From NCBI RefSeq assembly GCF_002007115.1, contig NZ_MVAD01000001.1, positions 2,356,001 through 2,420,000 on the forward strand: a stretch of DNA of 64,000 nucleotides, read 5' to 3'. Made by a program: the position numbers and the translations under genes. The number at the start of each line of letters is the position of its first letter. The stretch's first letter is position 1. Shown piece after piece: positions 1-8,446 of the stretch. The DNA is from Massilia sp. KIM. Its GTDB lineage: Bacteria > Pseudomonadota > Gammaproteobacteria > Burkholderiales > Burkholderiaceae_D. The notes beneath the pieces are model-generated. The model was not told the DNA's origin, did no database searches, and saw only the letters and a list, made by a program, of their open reading frames with translations.

Positions 1-1
1 C

Positions 2-103
2 ACGGGGCTGTCGGGCCTGGCCTTCATCATGGTGTCGCTGTGGTCCTCGGTCCGCTACCGGCGCCGCATGGAAGCCGAGGAACTCGCCCACCCGGCCGGC
101 TGA
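2..103 (+). CDS. C-terminal end of a membrane protein (partial)
   Basis: An open frame enters from the left edge and stops with TGA at 101-103, leaving 33 residues. They begin with a hydrophobic stretch (LSGLAFIMVSLW), followed by a basic cluster (RYRRRMEAEEL) and a short polar tail. This is what the last transmembrane helix and cytoplasmic tail of an inner-membrane protein look like. Too little remains to name the family. Confidence 0.55.
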   Translation, partial: TGLSGLAFIMVSLWSSVRYRRRMEAEELAHPAG

Positions 104-199
104 CGCGCACGTTTGGTGTCCGCGCTCGTCCATGGCAGAATGGGCGCGGCAACCATGCTGCCATCCTGACAATCCTTACTGGACCTTCGTATTTCGACC

Positions 200-610
200 A
201 TGACCATGCCCAAGCGCGCTACCGCCATCCTGCTGTCCGTCATCGCCACCCTGCTCGTGCTGTTCGCGCTCTACACCTGGTTCACCCTGAGCTGGTCGTA
301 TTCGGAAGGCGAGCGCGCCGGCTACCTGCAGAAATTCTCCAAGAAGGGCTGGCTGTGCAAGACCTGGGAAGGCGAGATTTTGCTGTCGAGCATGCCGGGG
401 GCGATTCCGGAGCGCTTTGCGTTCACTGTGCGGGAAGAGGCGGTGGTCAAGCAGTTGCAGAACGCGATCGGGCAGCGGGTGCAGATCACGTATGAACAGC
501 ACCGTGGGGTGCCGACCAGCTGCTTTGGGGAAACCGAGTATTTCGCGACCAAGGCCTCGACCGGACCCGTGAATCCGGTGTCGCCGAGCGAGGCGCCGGC
601 GGCGCAGTAA
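200..610 (+). CDS. Small single-pass membrane-anchored protein of unknown function
   Basis: This is a 136-residue protein that I do not recognise by name. Residues about 8-30 form one hydrophobic helix after a short basic N-terminus (MTMPKR), so it is probably anchored in the inner membrane with the rest outside the cytoplasm. The remaining 105 residues are soluble and hold two cysteines (in GWLCKTW and TSCFGE) that could form a disulfide. The tail is rich in Pro, Ala and Ser. A second ATG two codons downstream (206) is an equally good start. It stands alone, followed by a repeat-filled spacer. Confidence 0.75.
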   Translation: MTMPKRATAILLSVIATLLVLFALYTWFTLSWSYSEGERAGYLQKFSKKGWLCKTWEGEILLSSMPGAIPERFAFTVREEAVVKQLQNAIGQRVQITYEQHRGVPTSCFGETEYFATKASTGPVNPVSPSEAPAAQ

Positions 611-626
611 GCCGACCGTTAGGGTG

Positions 627-765
627 CGGTCGGCAGTCGGCAGTCCGCAGTCCGTAGTCCGCAGTCCGCAGTCCGCAGTCCGCAGTCAGCAGTCAGCAGT
701 CAGCAGTCAGCAGTCAGCAGTCCGCAGTCGGCAGTCCGCAGTCGGCAGTCCGCAGTCAACAGTAA
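627..765. repeat. Heptanucleotide tandem repeat (GCAGTCN type)
   Basis: About nineteen copies of a 7-bp unit run head to tail. The unit varies between GCAGTCC, GCAGTCA and GCAGTCG, and five identical GCAGTCA copies sit together near 685-720. A 7-bp period shifts the reading frame, and no convincing gene covers it. The variants are interspersed, which suggests growth by slippage or unequal exchange. Confidence 0.9.
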
Positions 766-772
766 ACATTCG

Positions 773-909
773 CCACCAGCCCCAAAACCGTCATTCCGGC
801 GAAGGCCGGAATCCAAGTTTGCGTGCGGGGCCACTTCGGCGTCCTTTAGCTCTGTGCGAAGAAACTTGGATTCCGGCCTTCGCCGGAATGACGGTTTTGG
901 GGCTGGTGG
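773..909. repeat. Long perfect inverted repeat (dispersed palindromic family)
   Basis: Two 48-bp arms at 773-820 and 862-909 are exact reverse complements around a 41-bp loop. Each arm contains the smaller palindrome TTCCGGCGAAGGCCGGAA followed by TCCAAGTTT, the core of the repeat family found in other spacers of this window. The transcript could fold into a very stable hairpin and may act as a terminator or mRNA stabiliser. I see no coding capacity. Confidence 0.88.
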
Positions 910-982
910 AATGACGGGTTAAAGCCGGTGGAATGACGGGTTAAAGCCGGTGGAGTGACGGACTAAAGCTGGCGAAATGATG
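902..982. repeat. 22-bp tandem repeat next to the inverted repeat
   Basis: Three successive 22-bp units at 902-923, 924-945 and 946-967 share the pattern GGTGGAATGACGGGTTAAA, with a degenerate fourth unit from 968. The first unit overlaps the right arm of the long inverted repeat, so the array seems to have grown from its end. The rest of the spacer down to 1017 shows nothing else. Confidence 0.8.
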
Positions 983-1017
983 TTGAATCAGCACTGGCCA
1001 GCCCGCCCGTCGCCGCC

Positions 1018-3387
1018 CTACTCCTTGAACCCGCGCTGCTGCGCGATCGCATCCGCCAGCCGGGCCGCCGCCTCGGTCGCCGAGGACGGCGCCGACGGTT
1101 GCTTCAGGCGCCCCAGCACTTCGCGCGTCAGGTCGGCCGACACCGAACGGTAGCTCGCCTCCTGCTTGCGCTCGCCGATGGTGCGCTGAGTCGCCGCCAG
1201 TTCAGCCGCCTGCTCCTCATGGTGCTTGCTCTCCAAGTTCAACAGATGCTTGCGCGCATCGGCCATCTGGCGGGTCGCCTGGGCCGCCTTGCGCTGCATC
1301 TCGGCATGCGCCTGCGCGTGCTCGAGCAAGGCGCGCTGGGCCTCGCGCTTCTCCACCGCCGCCTGCATCGCCGCCGCTTCGGCCAGCTCACGCTCGCGCG
1401 CGATCCTGGCCTGCTCTTCCTCGGCGCGGGCGCGCGCCTCGGCCGCCTGGGCGGCGGCATGCTCCGAGGCCAGGCGCGCGGCCGCCGCCTCGTTGGCGCG
1501 GGTGTCGGCCTGGGCCTGCTGGCGCTGGGCCGCCAGCTTGCGCTCGACCAGGGCCAGCGATTCGCGCGCAGCCTGGGTCGCGGCGCGCTCGGCCACGATC
1601 GCTTCCTCGGTCACCTCTTGCTGGCGCCGCTCGACCTCGGCCCGCTCGGCCTGGGCCTGGGCCAGTTCTGCCGCCCGGCGCGCCTGTTCCTGCTGGGCGC
1701 CGGCGGCCTCCTCGGCCTGCTCGGCTTCCTCGATCGCTGCGCGTGCCTGGGCCTGCTGGGCTTCCCAGGCCGCGCGGCCGGCCGCCTCCAGCCGACGCTC
1801 GGCGTCCAACTGGATGCGCAATTGCTCGGACGCCTCCGTTTCATGCTGCATCCGAACCCGGGCCGTCTCGGCCAGCTCCCGTTCCAGCGCCAGCTTCTCC
1901 TGCAACTGGGCCAGGGCCGCTTCCTCGGCCTGGGCGCGCTCGCGCTCTGCCTCGGCCAGGCGCACGGCTTCCTCCGCGCGGCGGGCGGCGGCATCGGCCG
2001 CCTGGCGCTGCAGATCCGCCTGCTCGGCCAGGGCGGCCACCGCCGCCGCTTCGGCCGCGTTGGCGGCCGCGCGCGCGTCAAGCTCGGCCTGGATGTGGGC
2101 TTCGCGTTCCTCTGCCAGCGCGCGCTGGCGCCGTTCTTCCTCGGCCTGGCGCTGGGCCGCCCGCGATGCGGCCTCGTCCGCCGCGGCGCGCTCGCGCGCG
2201 GCCTGGGCGGCCAGCTCCTCGGCTTCCAACCGGGCCTGCGCCTGCTGGCTGGCTTCTTCCTCGGCGCGCGCGCGGTCCTCGGACACCTCGCGCAGCTTGC
2301 GGTCGGCTTCGATGCGCGCCTCGGTCGCGGCCAGGATGCGCGTTTCGGCCTCGCGCCGGGCCTCGGCGCTGGCGGCGGCCATCTGCTCCAGGCGCTCGCG
2401 GTGGGTGGCGGCGTCGCGCAATTCCTTTTCGGTCTGCAGGCGCATGCGCAGCGACTGGGCCGCCACGCGTTCGGATTCGGCCTGGGCCAGCGCGATCGCC
2501 TCGCGCTCCTGTTCGATATGGGCCAGGGCGCGCGCCTCTTCCAGCGCGCGCGCCTCGGCCGCTGCACGCGCGAAGGCCGAGGCCAGGGCAACCTGATCGG
2601 CGCGCTCGCGCTGCAGGGTCAGTTCGAGGGCCTCGGCCTCGGCCTGGGCCAGCTTCTCGGCAGTGGCGCGGGCGGCGCGCTCGGCACGCTCGCGCTCGCG
2701 CGCCAGGATTGCCACCCGGGCGTCGGCGCTGGCGTTGTGCAGGACCTCTTCCGTGGCCGCTTCCACCGCCGCCATGCGCTCGGCCGCCTGCAGGCGCGCC
2801 TGCTCGGTCTGGGCCAGCAGCTCGTCGGCCGCGCGCGCGGCCTTGGCGGCCAGCTCGTTCTCGGCCTCGATGTGCTGGGTGGCGCGGCGCCGCGCCTCTT
2901 CCTCGGAACGGGAGCGTGCCTCGGCGGCAAGGCGGATCTCGGTCTCGGTGCGGACCCGTTCACGCAGTTCGGCGGTTTCCTGGCGGATCGCTTCGAGCCG
3001 CTCGGCCGAAGCCTGGGCGGCCGCGCGCAGGGATTCCAGGCGGTCGCGGTTGGCCGCGATCGCCTCTTCCGAAGCCTGGGCATTGGCCAGCGCCGCCGCC
3101 GCGGCGGCGGCGTCCATCGCGGCGCGCTCTTCGGCCAGGGTGCGGGCGCGGTTCTCGGCATGGGCGCGGCTCTCGGCCGCCACGTTGGCCTTGGCCTCGG
3201 CTTCCACCCGCGCGATCGCTTCCTGGATCTCGCGCATCTCGAGCGGCCCCCTCCTTGCTGCTGCCTGGGGCGCCCCCTGGGCCGGCGCGGGCTCGGCCGG
3301 CGCATCCGGCGCGGGCGCCGGGCTGGCGGCGTGCGACAGGTCGATCAAAAAGTCGGCATCGTCAGGTTTGGGAGTGAGGGGTTCCAT
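1018..3387 (-). CDS. Very long Ala/Glu/Arg-rich coiled-coil protein, function unknown
   Basis: This is a 789-residue protein of which about 700 residues are Ala, Glu, Arg and Gln in heptad-like order, predicting one almost continuous alpha-helical coiled coil. The N-terminus (MEPLTPKPDDADFLIDLSHAAS) is acidic and followed by a Pro/Ala-rich segment to about residue 55. The last 50 residues (ending LADAIAQQRGFKE) look like a short non-repetitive cap. There is no signal peptide, membrane helix or Walker motif, so it is probably a cytoplasmic structural or scaffold protein rather than an SMC ATPase. The ATG at 3387 is chosen because it begins the non-repetitive head and has GAGAAAG upstream; a start at 3432 would add 15 residues. 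It lies downstream of a TonB-C-like gene on the same strand, about 108 bp apart. Low-complexity similarity to many helical proteins makes naming unsafe. Confidence 0.8.
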   Translation of the reverse strand: MEPLTPKPDDADFLIDLSHAASPAPAPDAPAEPAPAQGAPQAAARRGPLEMREIQEAIARVEAEAKANVAAESRAHAENRARTLAEERAAMDAAAAAAALANAQASEEAIAANRDRLESLRAAAQASAERLEAIRQETAELRERVRTETEIRLAAEARSRSEEEARRRATQHIEAENELAAKAARAADELLAQTEQARLQAAERMAAVEAATEEVLHNASADARVAILARERERAERAARATAEKLAQAEAEALELTLQRERADQVALASAFARAAAEARALEEARALAHIEQEREAIALAQAESERVAAQSLRMRLQTEKELRDAATHRERLEQMAAASAEARREAETRILAATEARIEADRKLREVSEDRARAEEEASQQAQARLEAEELAAQAARERAAADEAASRAAQRQAEEERRQRALAEEREAHIQAELDARAAANAAEAAAVAALAEQADLQRQAADAAARRAEEAVRLAEAERERAQAEEAALAQLQEKLALERELAETARVRMQHETEASEQLRIQLDAERRLEAAGRAAWEAQQAQARAAIEEAEQAEEAAGAQQEQARRAAELAQAQAERAEVERRQQEVTEEAIVAERAATQAARESLALVERKLAAQRQQAQADTRANEAAAARLASEHAAAQAAEARARAEEEQARIARERELAEAAAMQAAVEKREAQRALLEHAQAHAEMQRKAAQATRQMADARKHLLNLESKHHEEQAAELAATQRTIGERKQEASYRSVSADLTREVLGRLKQPSAPSSATEAAARLADAIAQQRGFKE

Positions 3388-3495
3388 GGTCTTTCTCGCA
3401 GCGGTCCCGGAGGCGGGAGGGGTCCCGGCCATTATCCGGGAAATCTCCCGCGCGTGCCACGCGGAACTGGACCGGGAAAACGCCCCAGTTCTTCC

Positions 3496-3984
3496 TTACA
3501 ACGACCAGTCGCCGTCGAACAGATACTGCTGGGCGCAGGGCTGGCCCTTGCAGCGCGCCGGCTTGTAGCGCTCGTTCATCATGACCGAAGCGACGTACCG
3601 GGTAACGCGCTCGTCCGGGGTGGCGTAGACCTGGGCAGAGGTGGCCTTACCCTCGGCATTGACCTCCACGATGATGCGCACGTGACCGTGCACGCGCATG
3701 AGGTCGCTGGCCTTGACGAAGGCGTTCCAGATCTTCTTGGTGCCGTTGAGCGGATACGGAGGCTCGTCCCCCGGCCCCATGGATTCGTAGGGCGCCATGA
3801 TCTCGGCCTGCTGCTCGCGGCTGAGCTTTTCCCAGGGCTGATCGAAGGGAATGGAGGACTTGGCGCCGGCGACGCGCATGCGCGAGCCGGTGGGCGGGGT
3901 GTCGCGTTTCAGTTCGTATTCGGTCTGCTGGGCCTGCGCCAGACCGCAGGCCGCCAGCAGCATGAAAGTGATGATGGTGCGCAT
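3496..3984 (-). CDS. Exported protein with TonB C-terminal-like domain
   Basis: The 162-residue protein starts with a clear signal peptide (MRTIITFMLLAACGLAQAQQ, cleavage probably after AQA). Residues about 95-155 contain GHVRIIVEVNAEGKATSAQVYATPDE followed by a short helix and MNERYKPARCKGQPC. That is the layout of TonB-type C-terminal domains (beta strand, G-K turn, strand, helix, then a Y-P-A strand). There is no N-terminal TonB anchor or Pro-rich spacer, so it is not a classical TonB; small periplasmic proteins of this type often have unknown roles. Two cysteines near the end could pair. The assignment rests on pattern only. Confidence 0.7.
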   Translation of the reverse strand: MRTIITFMLLAACGLAQAQQTEYELKRDTPPTGSRMRVAGAKSSIPFDQPWEKLSREQQAEIMAPYESMGPGDEPPYPLNGTKKIWNAFVKASDLMRVHGHVRIIVEVNAEGKATSAQVYATPDERVTRYVASVMMNERYKPARCKGQPCAQQYLFDGDWSL

Positions 3985-4106
3985 GGGCCTCCCGTAAAAG
4001 CCGCCACCTTAACAGGGGCATAGCCATTCGAGATACGCGGATCCTCACCTTTGCATGCAAACATGCGCATTGCATGAGCGCCGTAGCGCAAGCGACACGC
4101 TGTAGG

Positions 4107-5105
4107 CTAGACCGGCCACAGCGGCGGCTCGTCCATCAGCGCCACCTGCTCGCGCAACTCGAGGATACGGTCTTGCCAATAACGTTGCGTATTAAACCAA
4201 GGAAAAGCCGCCGGGAAAGCGGGATCGTCCCAGCGCGCCGCCAGCCAGGCCGAGTAATGGATCAGGCGCAGGGTACGCAGGGCCTCGACCAGGTAGAGCT
4301 GGCGCGGGTGGAACTCGCAGAAGTCCTCGTAGCCGGCCAGCACATCGCTCATCTGGCCCACCATCTCCTGGCGCTCGCCCGAGAGCAGCATCCACAGATC
4401 CTGGACCGCCGGGCCCATGCGGCTGTCGTCGAAGTCGACGAAGTGCGGGCCGTCGTCGGTCCAGAGCACGTTGCCGCCGTGGCAGTCGCCGTGCAGGCGC
4501 AGCAGGGGCAGCTCGCCGGCCCGCTCGTAGCAGCGCGCCACGCCATCCAGGGCCTGCTCGGCCACGCTGCACCAGGTCGCCTTCAGCTCGGGCGGCAGGA
4601 AGTCGCGTTCGCGCAGCCACTCGTAGGGCGTGCGGCCGAAGCTGGCCGGATCGAGCGCCGGCCGCTGGGTGAAGGGCCGCACCGCGCCGACCGCATGAAT
4701 GCGGCCGATGAAGCGGCCGATCCATTCCAGCACCCGGGGGTCGCCCAGCTCAGGCGCGCGCCCGCCGCGGCGCGGGAAGACCGCGAAACGAAAGCCGGCG
4801 TGGGTGTGCAGGCTGGCGCCGGCGATCGTCAGGGCCGGCACCACCGGCACCTCGGCCGCTTCCAGCTCGGCCACGAAGGCGTGTTCCTCGAGGATGGCGG
4901 CATCGCTCCAGCGTTCGGGACGGTAGAACTTGACGACCACCGGCGGCCCCTCCTCCATGCCCACCTGGTAGACCCGGTTCTCATAGCTGTTGAGCGCCAG
5001 CAGGCGGCCGTCGCCGTACAGGCCGACGCTTTCCAGCGCCTCCAGCACTAGTTGCGGATCGAGACGCGAGAAAGGATGAGAAGCAAGGGAATCGGGTTTG
5101 TCCAT
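4107..5105 (-). CDS. srkA: Stress-response Ser/Thr protein kinase SrkA (YihE family)
   Basis: The 332-residue protein has the length and signature motifs of the YihE/RdoA/SrkA kinases of the choline-kinase-like fold. An N-terminal nucleotide-binding region contains [10 protein letters not shown] and VVVKFYRP, where the Lys binds ATP. The catalytic loop is LHGDCHGGN and the metal site is [11 protein letters not shown]. Family knowledge links SrkA to protection against stress-induced cell death through the Cpx response in Enterobacteria; the role here is inferred. The start at 5105 gives the expected [17 protein letters not shown] opening. It is divergent from the UPF0149 gene with about 100 bp between them. 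Confidence 0.92.
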   Translation of the reverse strand: MDKPDSLASHPFSRLDPQLVLEALESVGLYGDGRLLALNSYENRVYQVGMEEGPPVVVKFYRPERWSDAAILEEHAFVAELEAAEVPVVPALTIAGASLHTHAGFRFAVFPRRGGRAPELGDPRVLEWIGRFIGRIHAVGAVRPFTQRPALDPASFGRTPYEWLRERDFLPPELKATWCSVAEQALDGVARCYERAGELPLLRLHGDCHGGNVLWTDDGPHFVDFDDSRMGPAVQDLWMLLSGERQEMVGQMSDVLAGYEDFCEFHPRQLYLVEALRTLRLIHYSAWLAARWDDPAFPAAFPWFNTQRYWQDRILELREQVALMDEPPLWPV

Positions 5106-5209
5106 GCACGCATTGTAAGCGGCGGCGAGCGAACGTGCCGGGCACGATTTTTCCGCCGCCGCGGGCCGCAGGCGTTACACTGGCGGCTTCAACGCAACAA
5201 GAGTCCCCC

Positions 5210-5902
<693 letters not shown>

Positions 5903-5908
5903 GCGGCT

Positions 5909-7036
5909 TCAAGCCACCTGTTCCATCCCCAGGCCGTGCAGGGCCGCCAGCAGCTCGGCCGGCCCGGTCATGCCGGCCAGCCGGCCTTTCGCATCCACCA
6001 CCGGCACCCGCGCCAGTCCGTGGCGCGCGGCCAGGGCCGCCGCCTCGGACGCCGGGCGCGCGGCGTCCACCGCCACCCCCGAGGTCATCAGGTCGCCCAC
6101 GCAACGGCCGGCGCGCTTGCCGCCCAGGGACGCCAGCGCCAGCCGGGCGCGCGCGCCCATGCTGCGCGCCTCGCTTTCCGAGGCCGCGCGCAGCAGCTGG
6201 CTCTGGGTCAGCAGGCCCAGCAGGCGGCCTTCGCGGTCCACCACCGGCAGCGCCGGCACCCCATGCCTGAGCAGCTGTTCTCGCGCCGTCTCCAGGCTTT
6301 GCTCGGGCGCCAGGCGCGCCACCGGCGGCGAGGCCACTTCGCCCGCACACAGGCCGCGCGCCCGGCGCCCGGCTGCATGCTGCTCGACCTCGCTGACGAT
6401 GGTCGCCAGGTCGGCCCGGCTGACGTCGAGCGCTTCGCCGAACTGCTCCAGGGCGGCGTCGATGTCCTCGTCGGCCACCGTCGAAGGCTGGGCCGGCGCG
6501 TGCGCGTGGTGGGCGCCGGTGAGGCGGTTGTAGGCCAGCGCCGCCGCCGTCAGCAGCACCGCGTTCAGCCCGACCGGCGCCAGCGCGAAGGCAAAACCGG
6601 CCTCTTGCACGGCGGCCCCGCCCAGCACCGCGGTCATGGCCACCGCCCCGCCCGGCGGGTGGAGACAGCGCAGCAGGAACATCGCCACGATCGACAGGCC
6701 GCCGGCCAGCGGCGCCGCCAGCATCGTGTCCGGCACCAGCTGGGCGCAGGCGACGCCGGTCAAAGCCGAGACCATGCTGCCGCCGATCACCGGCCAGGGC
6801 TGGGCCAGCGGGCTGGCCGGCACGCAGAACAGCAGCACGGCCGAGGCGGCCATCGGGGCGATCAGCCAGGCGATGTGGGCGCCGGGCGCGGCATAGGTCA
6901 GGGCCAGCTGGCTCAGCACGCCGGACAGGAGCAGGCCCAGCAGCGCGCCGAAGGCGGCGCGCGCCTGGCCCTGCGGCGGCAAGGCGACGGGATGCGGCGG
7001 AGGACGGCGCAGGCGGCGGAGGAAGTCGTCGAGCAT
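5909..7036 (-). CDS. HPP family membrane protein fused to a CBS-domain pair
   Basis: The first half (about residues 20-165) holds four or more hydrophobic helices and the HPP family signature (LRCLHPPGGAVAMTAVLGG). The second half contains two CBS motifs (around LLRHGVPALPVVDREGRLLGLLTQ and ARHGLARVPVVDAKGRLAGMTG). HPP proteins are integral membrane proteins, some linked to nitrite or other anion transport, and CBS pairs usually sense adenosyl nucleotides. A nucleotide-regulated channel or transporter is therefore plausible but not proven. I take the ATG at 7036; a TTG at 7057 is the only longer choice, and neither has a good ribosome site. The C-terminus nearly meets the convergent UPF0149 gene. 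Confidence 0.85.
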   Translation of the reverse strand: MLDDFLRRLRRPPPHPVALPPQGQARAAFGALLGLLLSGVLSQLALTYAAPGAHIAWLIAPMAASAVLLFCVPASPLAQPWPVIGGSMVSALTGVACAQLVPDTMLAAPLAGGLSIVAMFLLRCLHPPGGAVAMTAVLGGAAVQEAGFAFALAPVGLNAVLLTAAALAYNRLTGAHHAHAPAQPSTVADEDIDAALEQFGEALDVSRADLATIVSEVEQHAAGRRARGLCAGEVASPPVARLAPEQSLETAREQLLRHGVPALPVVDREGRLLGLLTQSQLLRAASESEARSMGARARLALASLGGKRAGRCVGDLMTSGVAVDAARPASEAAALAARHGLARVPVVDAKGRLAGMTGPAELLAALHGLGMEQVA

Positions 7037-7241
7037 CGCGCAAATGATGGATGTCAAAGGTTTCTATTACATCATATTTGCACATACTTGGTGCGGACTC
7101 GTCCAATTCGGTGCAGGATGCTCCGGACAGGTGCGCGCATGGCTCCTCTGGGTGATAGCCTGATTCCAGTATTCCGCCGGGCAATCATGTAAGATCCACA
7201 ACATTCACAGTTTGCGCAACGATCAAGACAAGGACTTCACG

Positions 7242-8198
7242 ATGACCCGTTTCAAGCGCACCGCCACCTCCCTCCTGGTTGCCGCCCTGGCCGGCGCCTG
7301 CTTCTCCGGCGCGGCCCTGGCCGCAGCGCCGATGGCCAAGAGCCCGGCGCCGGGCTGGTACCGCATCATGCTGGGCGACTTCGAGGTCACCCCGCTGTCC
7401 GACGGCACGGTCGACCTGCCGGTCGAGCAGCTGCTGGCCGACAAGCAGGACAAGACCAAGGCGACCCTGGCCAAGCACTTCCTCAAGACCCCGCTGGAAA
7501 CCTCGGACAATGCCTTCCTGGTCAACACCGGCAGCAAGCTGGTGCTGATCGACACCGGCGCCGGCAGCTTCTTCGGCCCGACCCTGGGCCGGCTGGTGGC
7601 CAACATGAAGGCGGCCGGCTACAGCCCGGAACAGGTGGACGAGATCTACATTACCCACTTCCACGGCGACCACGTCGGCGGCCTGGTGAACAACAGCCAG
7701 ATCGTGTTCCCGAACGCGGTCCTGCGCGCCAGCAAGCGCGAGGCCGACTACTGGCTGAGCCAGGCAAACATGGACAAGTCGGAGGACAAGGGCGGCTTCC
7801 AGGCCGCGATGGCCGCGATCCAGCCCTACGTCAAGGCCGGCAAGTTCAAGGCCATCGAGGGTGACGTGGAACTGCTGCCGGGCATCCGCGCCCAGGGCAC
7901 GGGCGCGCACACGCCGGGGCACATGACCTATGTGGTGGAGAGCAAGGGCGAGAAGCTGGTCCTGATCGGCGACCTGATCCACGTGGCGGCGGTGCAGATG
8001 GCCGAGCCGGGCGTGACGATTTCCTTCGACAGCGACCAGAAGGCCTCGGCGCAGGCGCGCAAGCGGGCCTTCGATGCGGCGGTCAAGGGCAAGTACCTCA
8101 TCGGCGGGGCGCACCTGGCGTTTCCGGGCCTGGGGCACCTGCGCAGCGAAGGCAAGGGTTATCGCTTCGTGCCAGTGAATTACACGCAGATGCGCTGA
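7242..8198 (+). CDS. Exported metallo-beta-lactamase-fold hydrolase
   Basis: This 318-residue protein begins with a signal peptide (MTRFKRTATSLLVAALAGACFSGAALAAAP). The zinc-binding motif THFHGDHVGG is present, followed by a GAHTPGHMTY histidine and the GDLIHVAA aspartate, so both metal sites look complete. It belongs to the broad MBL-fold hydrolases that include lactonases such as AiiA relatives and other exported esterases; the substrate cannot be read from sequence. AAGGA lies seven bases before the ATG at 7242, favouring it over an in-frame TTG at 7212. The gene stands alone and is followed by palindromic repeats. Confidence 0.88.
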   Translation: MTRFKRTATSLLVAALAGACFSGAALAAAPMAKSPAPGWYRIMLGDFEVTPLSDGTVDLPVEQLLADKQDKTKATLAKHFLKTPLETSDNAFLVNTGSKLVLIDTGAGSFFGPTLGRLVANMKAAGYSPEQVDEIYITHFHGDHVGGLVNNSQIVFPNAVLRASKREADYWLSQANMDKSEDKGGFQAAMAAIQPYVKAGKFKAIEGDVELLPGIRAQGTGAHTPGHMTYVVESKGEKLVLIGDLIHVAAVQMAEPGVTISFDSDQKASAQARKRAFDAAVKGKYLIGGAHLAFPGLGHLRSEGKGYRFVPVNYTQMR

Positions 8199-8202
8199 CG
8201 TT

Positions 8203-8282
8203 GCCGCGAAGGCCGGAACCCAACTTATCTCGTCGTACGCGCCACTGGCGCCTACGACTTCCCGCGAAGGCGGGAACGACGT
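8203..8282. repeat. Composite palindromic repeat with internal second hairpin
   Basis: A CCGCGAAGGCCGGAACCCAA half-element (8203-8222) and a TTCCCGCGAAGGCGGGAACG element (from 8259) flank a separate 27-bp palindrome at 8232-8258 (GTCGTACGCGCC / GGCGCCTACGAC). The same 27-bp hairpin recurs in opposite orientation at 57086-57112 and 57255-57281. It sits directly after the MBL-fold gene. Confidence 0.8.
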
Positions 8283-8332
8283 GATATAGCAAAGGGATGC
8301 CTATGCCGTAATGTCGTTAAGTTAGCGCCCGC

Positions 8333-8417
8333 ACGTCGTCCCGGCGGAGGCCGGGACCCAATTTGCATGCGCGTCTGCGCAGGAGAACTTGGGCCCCGGC
8401 CTTCGCCGGGGCGACGT
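8333..8417. repeat. Inverted pair of dispersed palindromic repeats
   Basis: Two copies face each other, GTCGTCCCGGCGGAGGCCGG at 8335 onward and its near-complement CCCCGGCCTTCGCCGGGGCG at 8394 onward. They are separated by about 20 bp and each is itself a hairpin. Together they can form one long stem between the convergent MBL-fold and histidine kinase genes, where a bidirectional terminator would be useful. Confidence 0.78.
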
Positions 8418-8446
8418 TTTTTCTGCTAACTGAACACCATCAGGGC

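Noticed and set aside
624..914. A 96-codon open frame through the heptamer and inverted repeats
   Set aside because: Its protein is just translated repeat (SPQSAVRSQQSAV and similar) and it lies wholly in repeat DNA.
1099..4023. A 974-codon open frame on the plus strand opposite the coiled-coil gene
   Set aside because: It is a by-product of the repetitive GC-rich codons of the minus-strand gene; its composition (Gly, Leu, Arg runs) matches an antisense shadow and it runs across two real genes.
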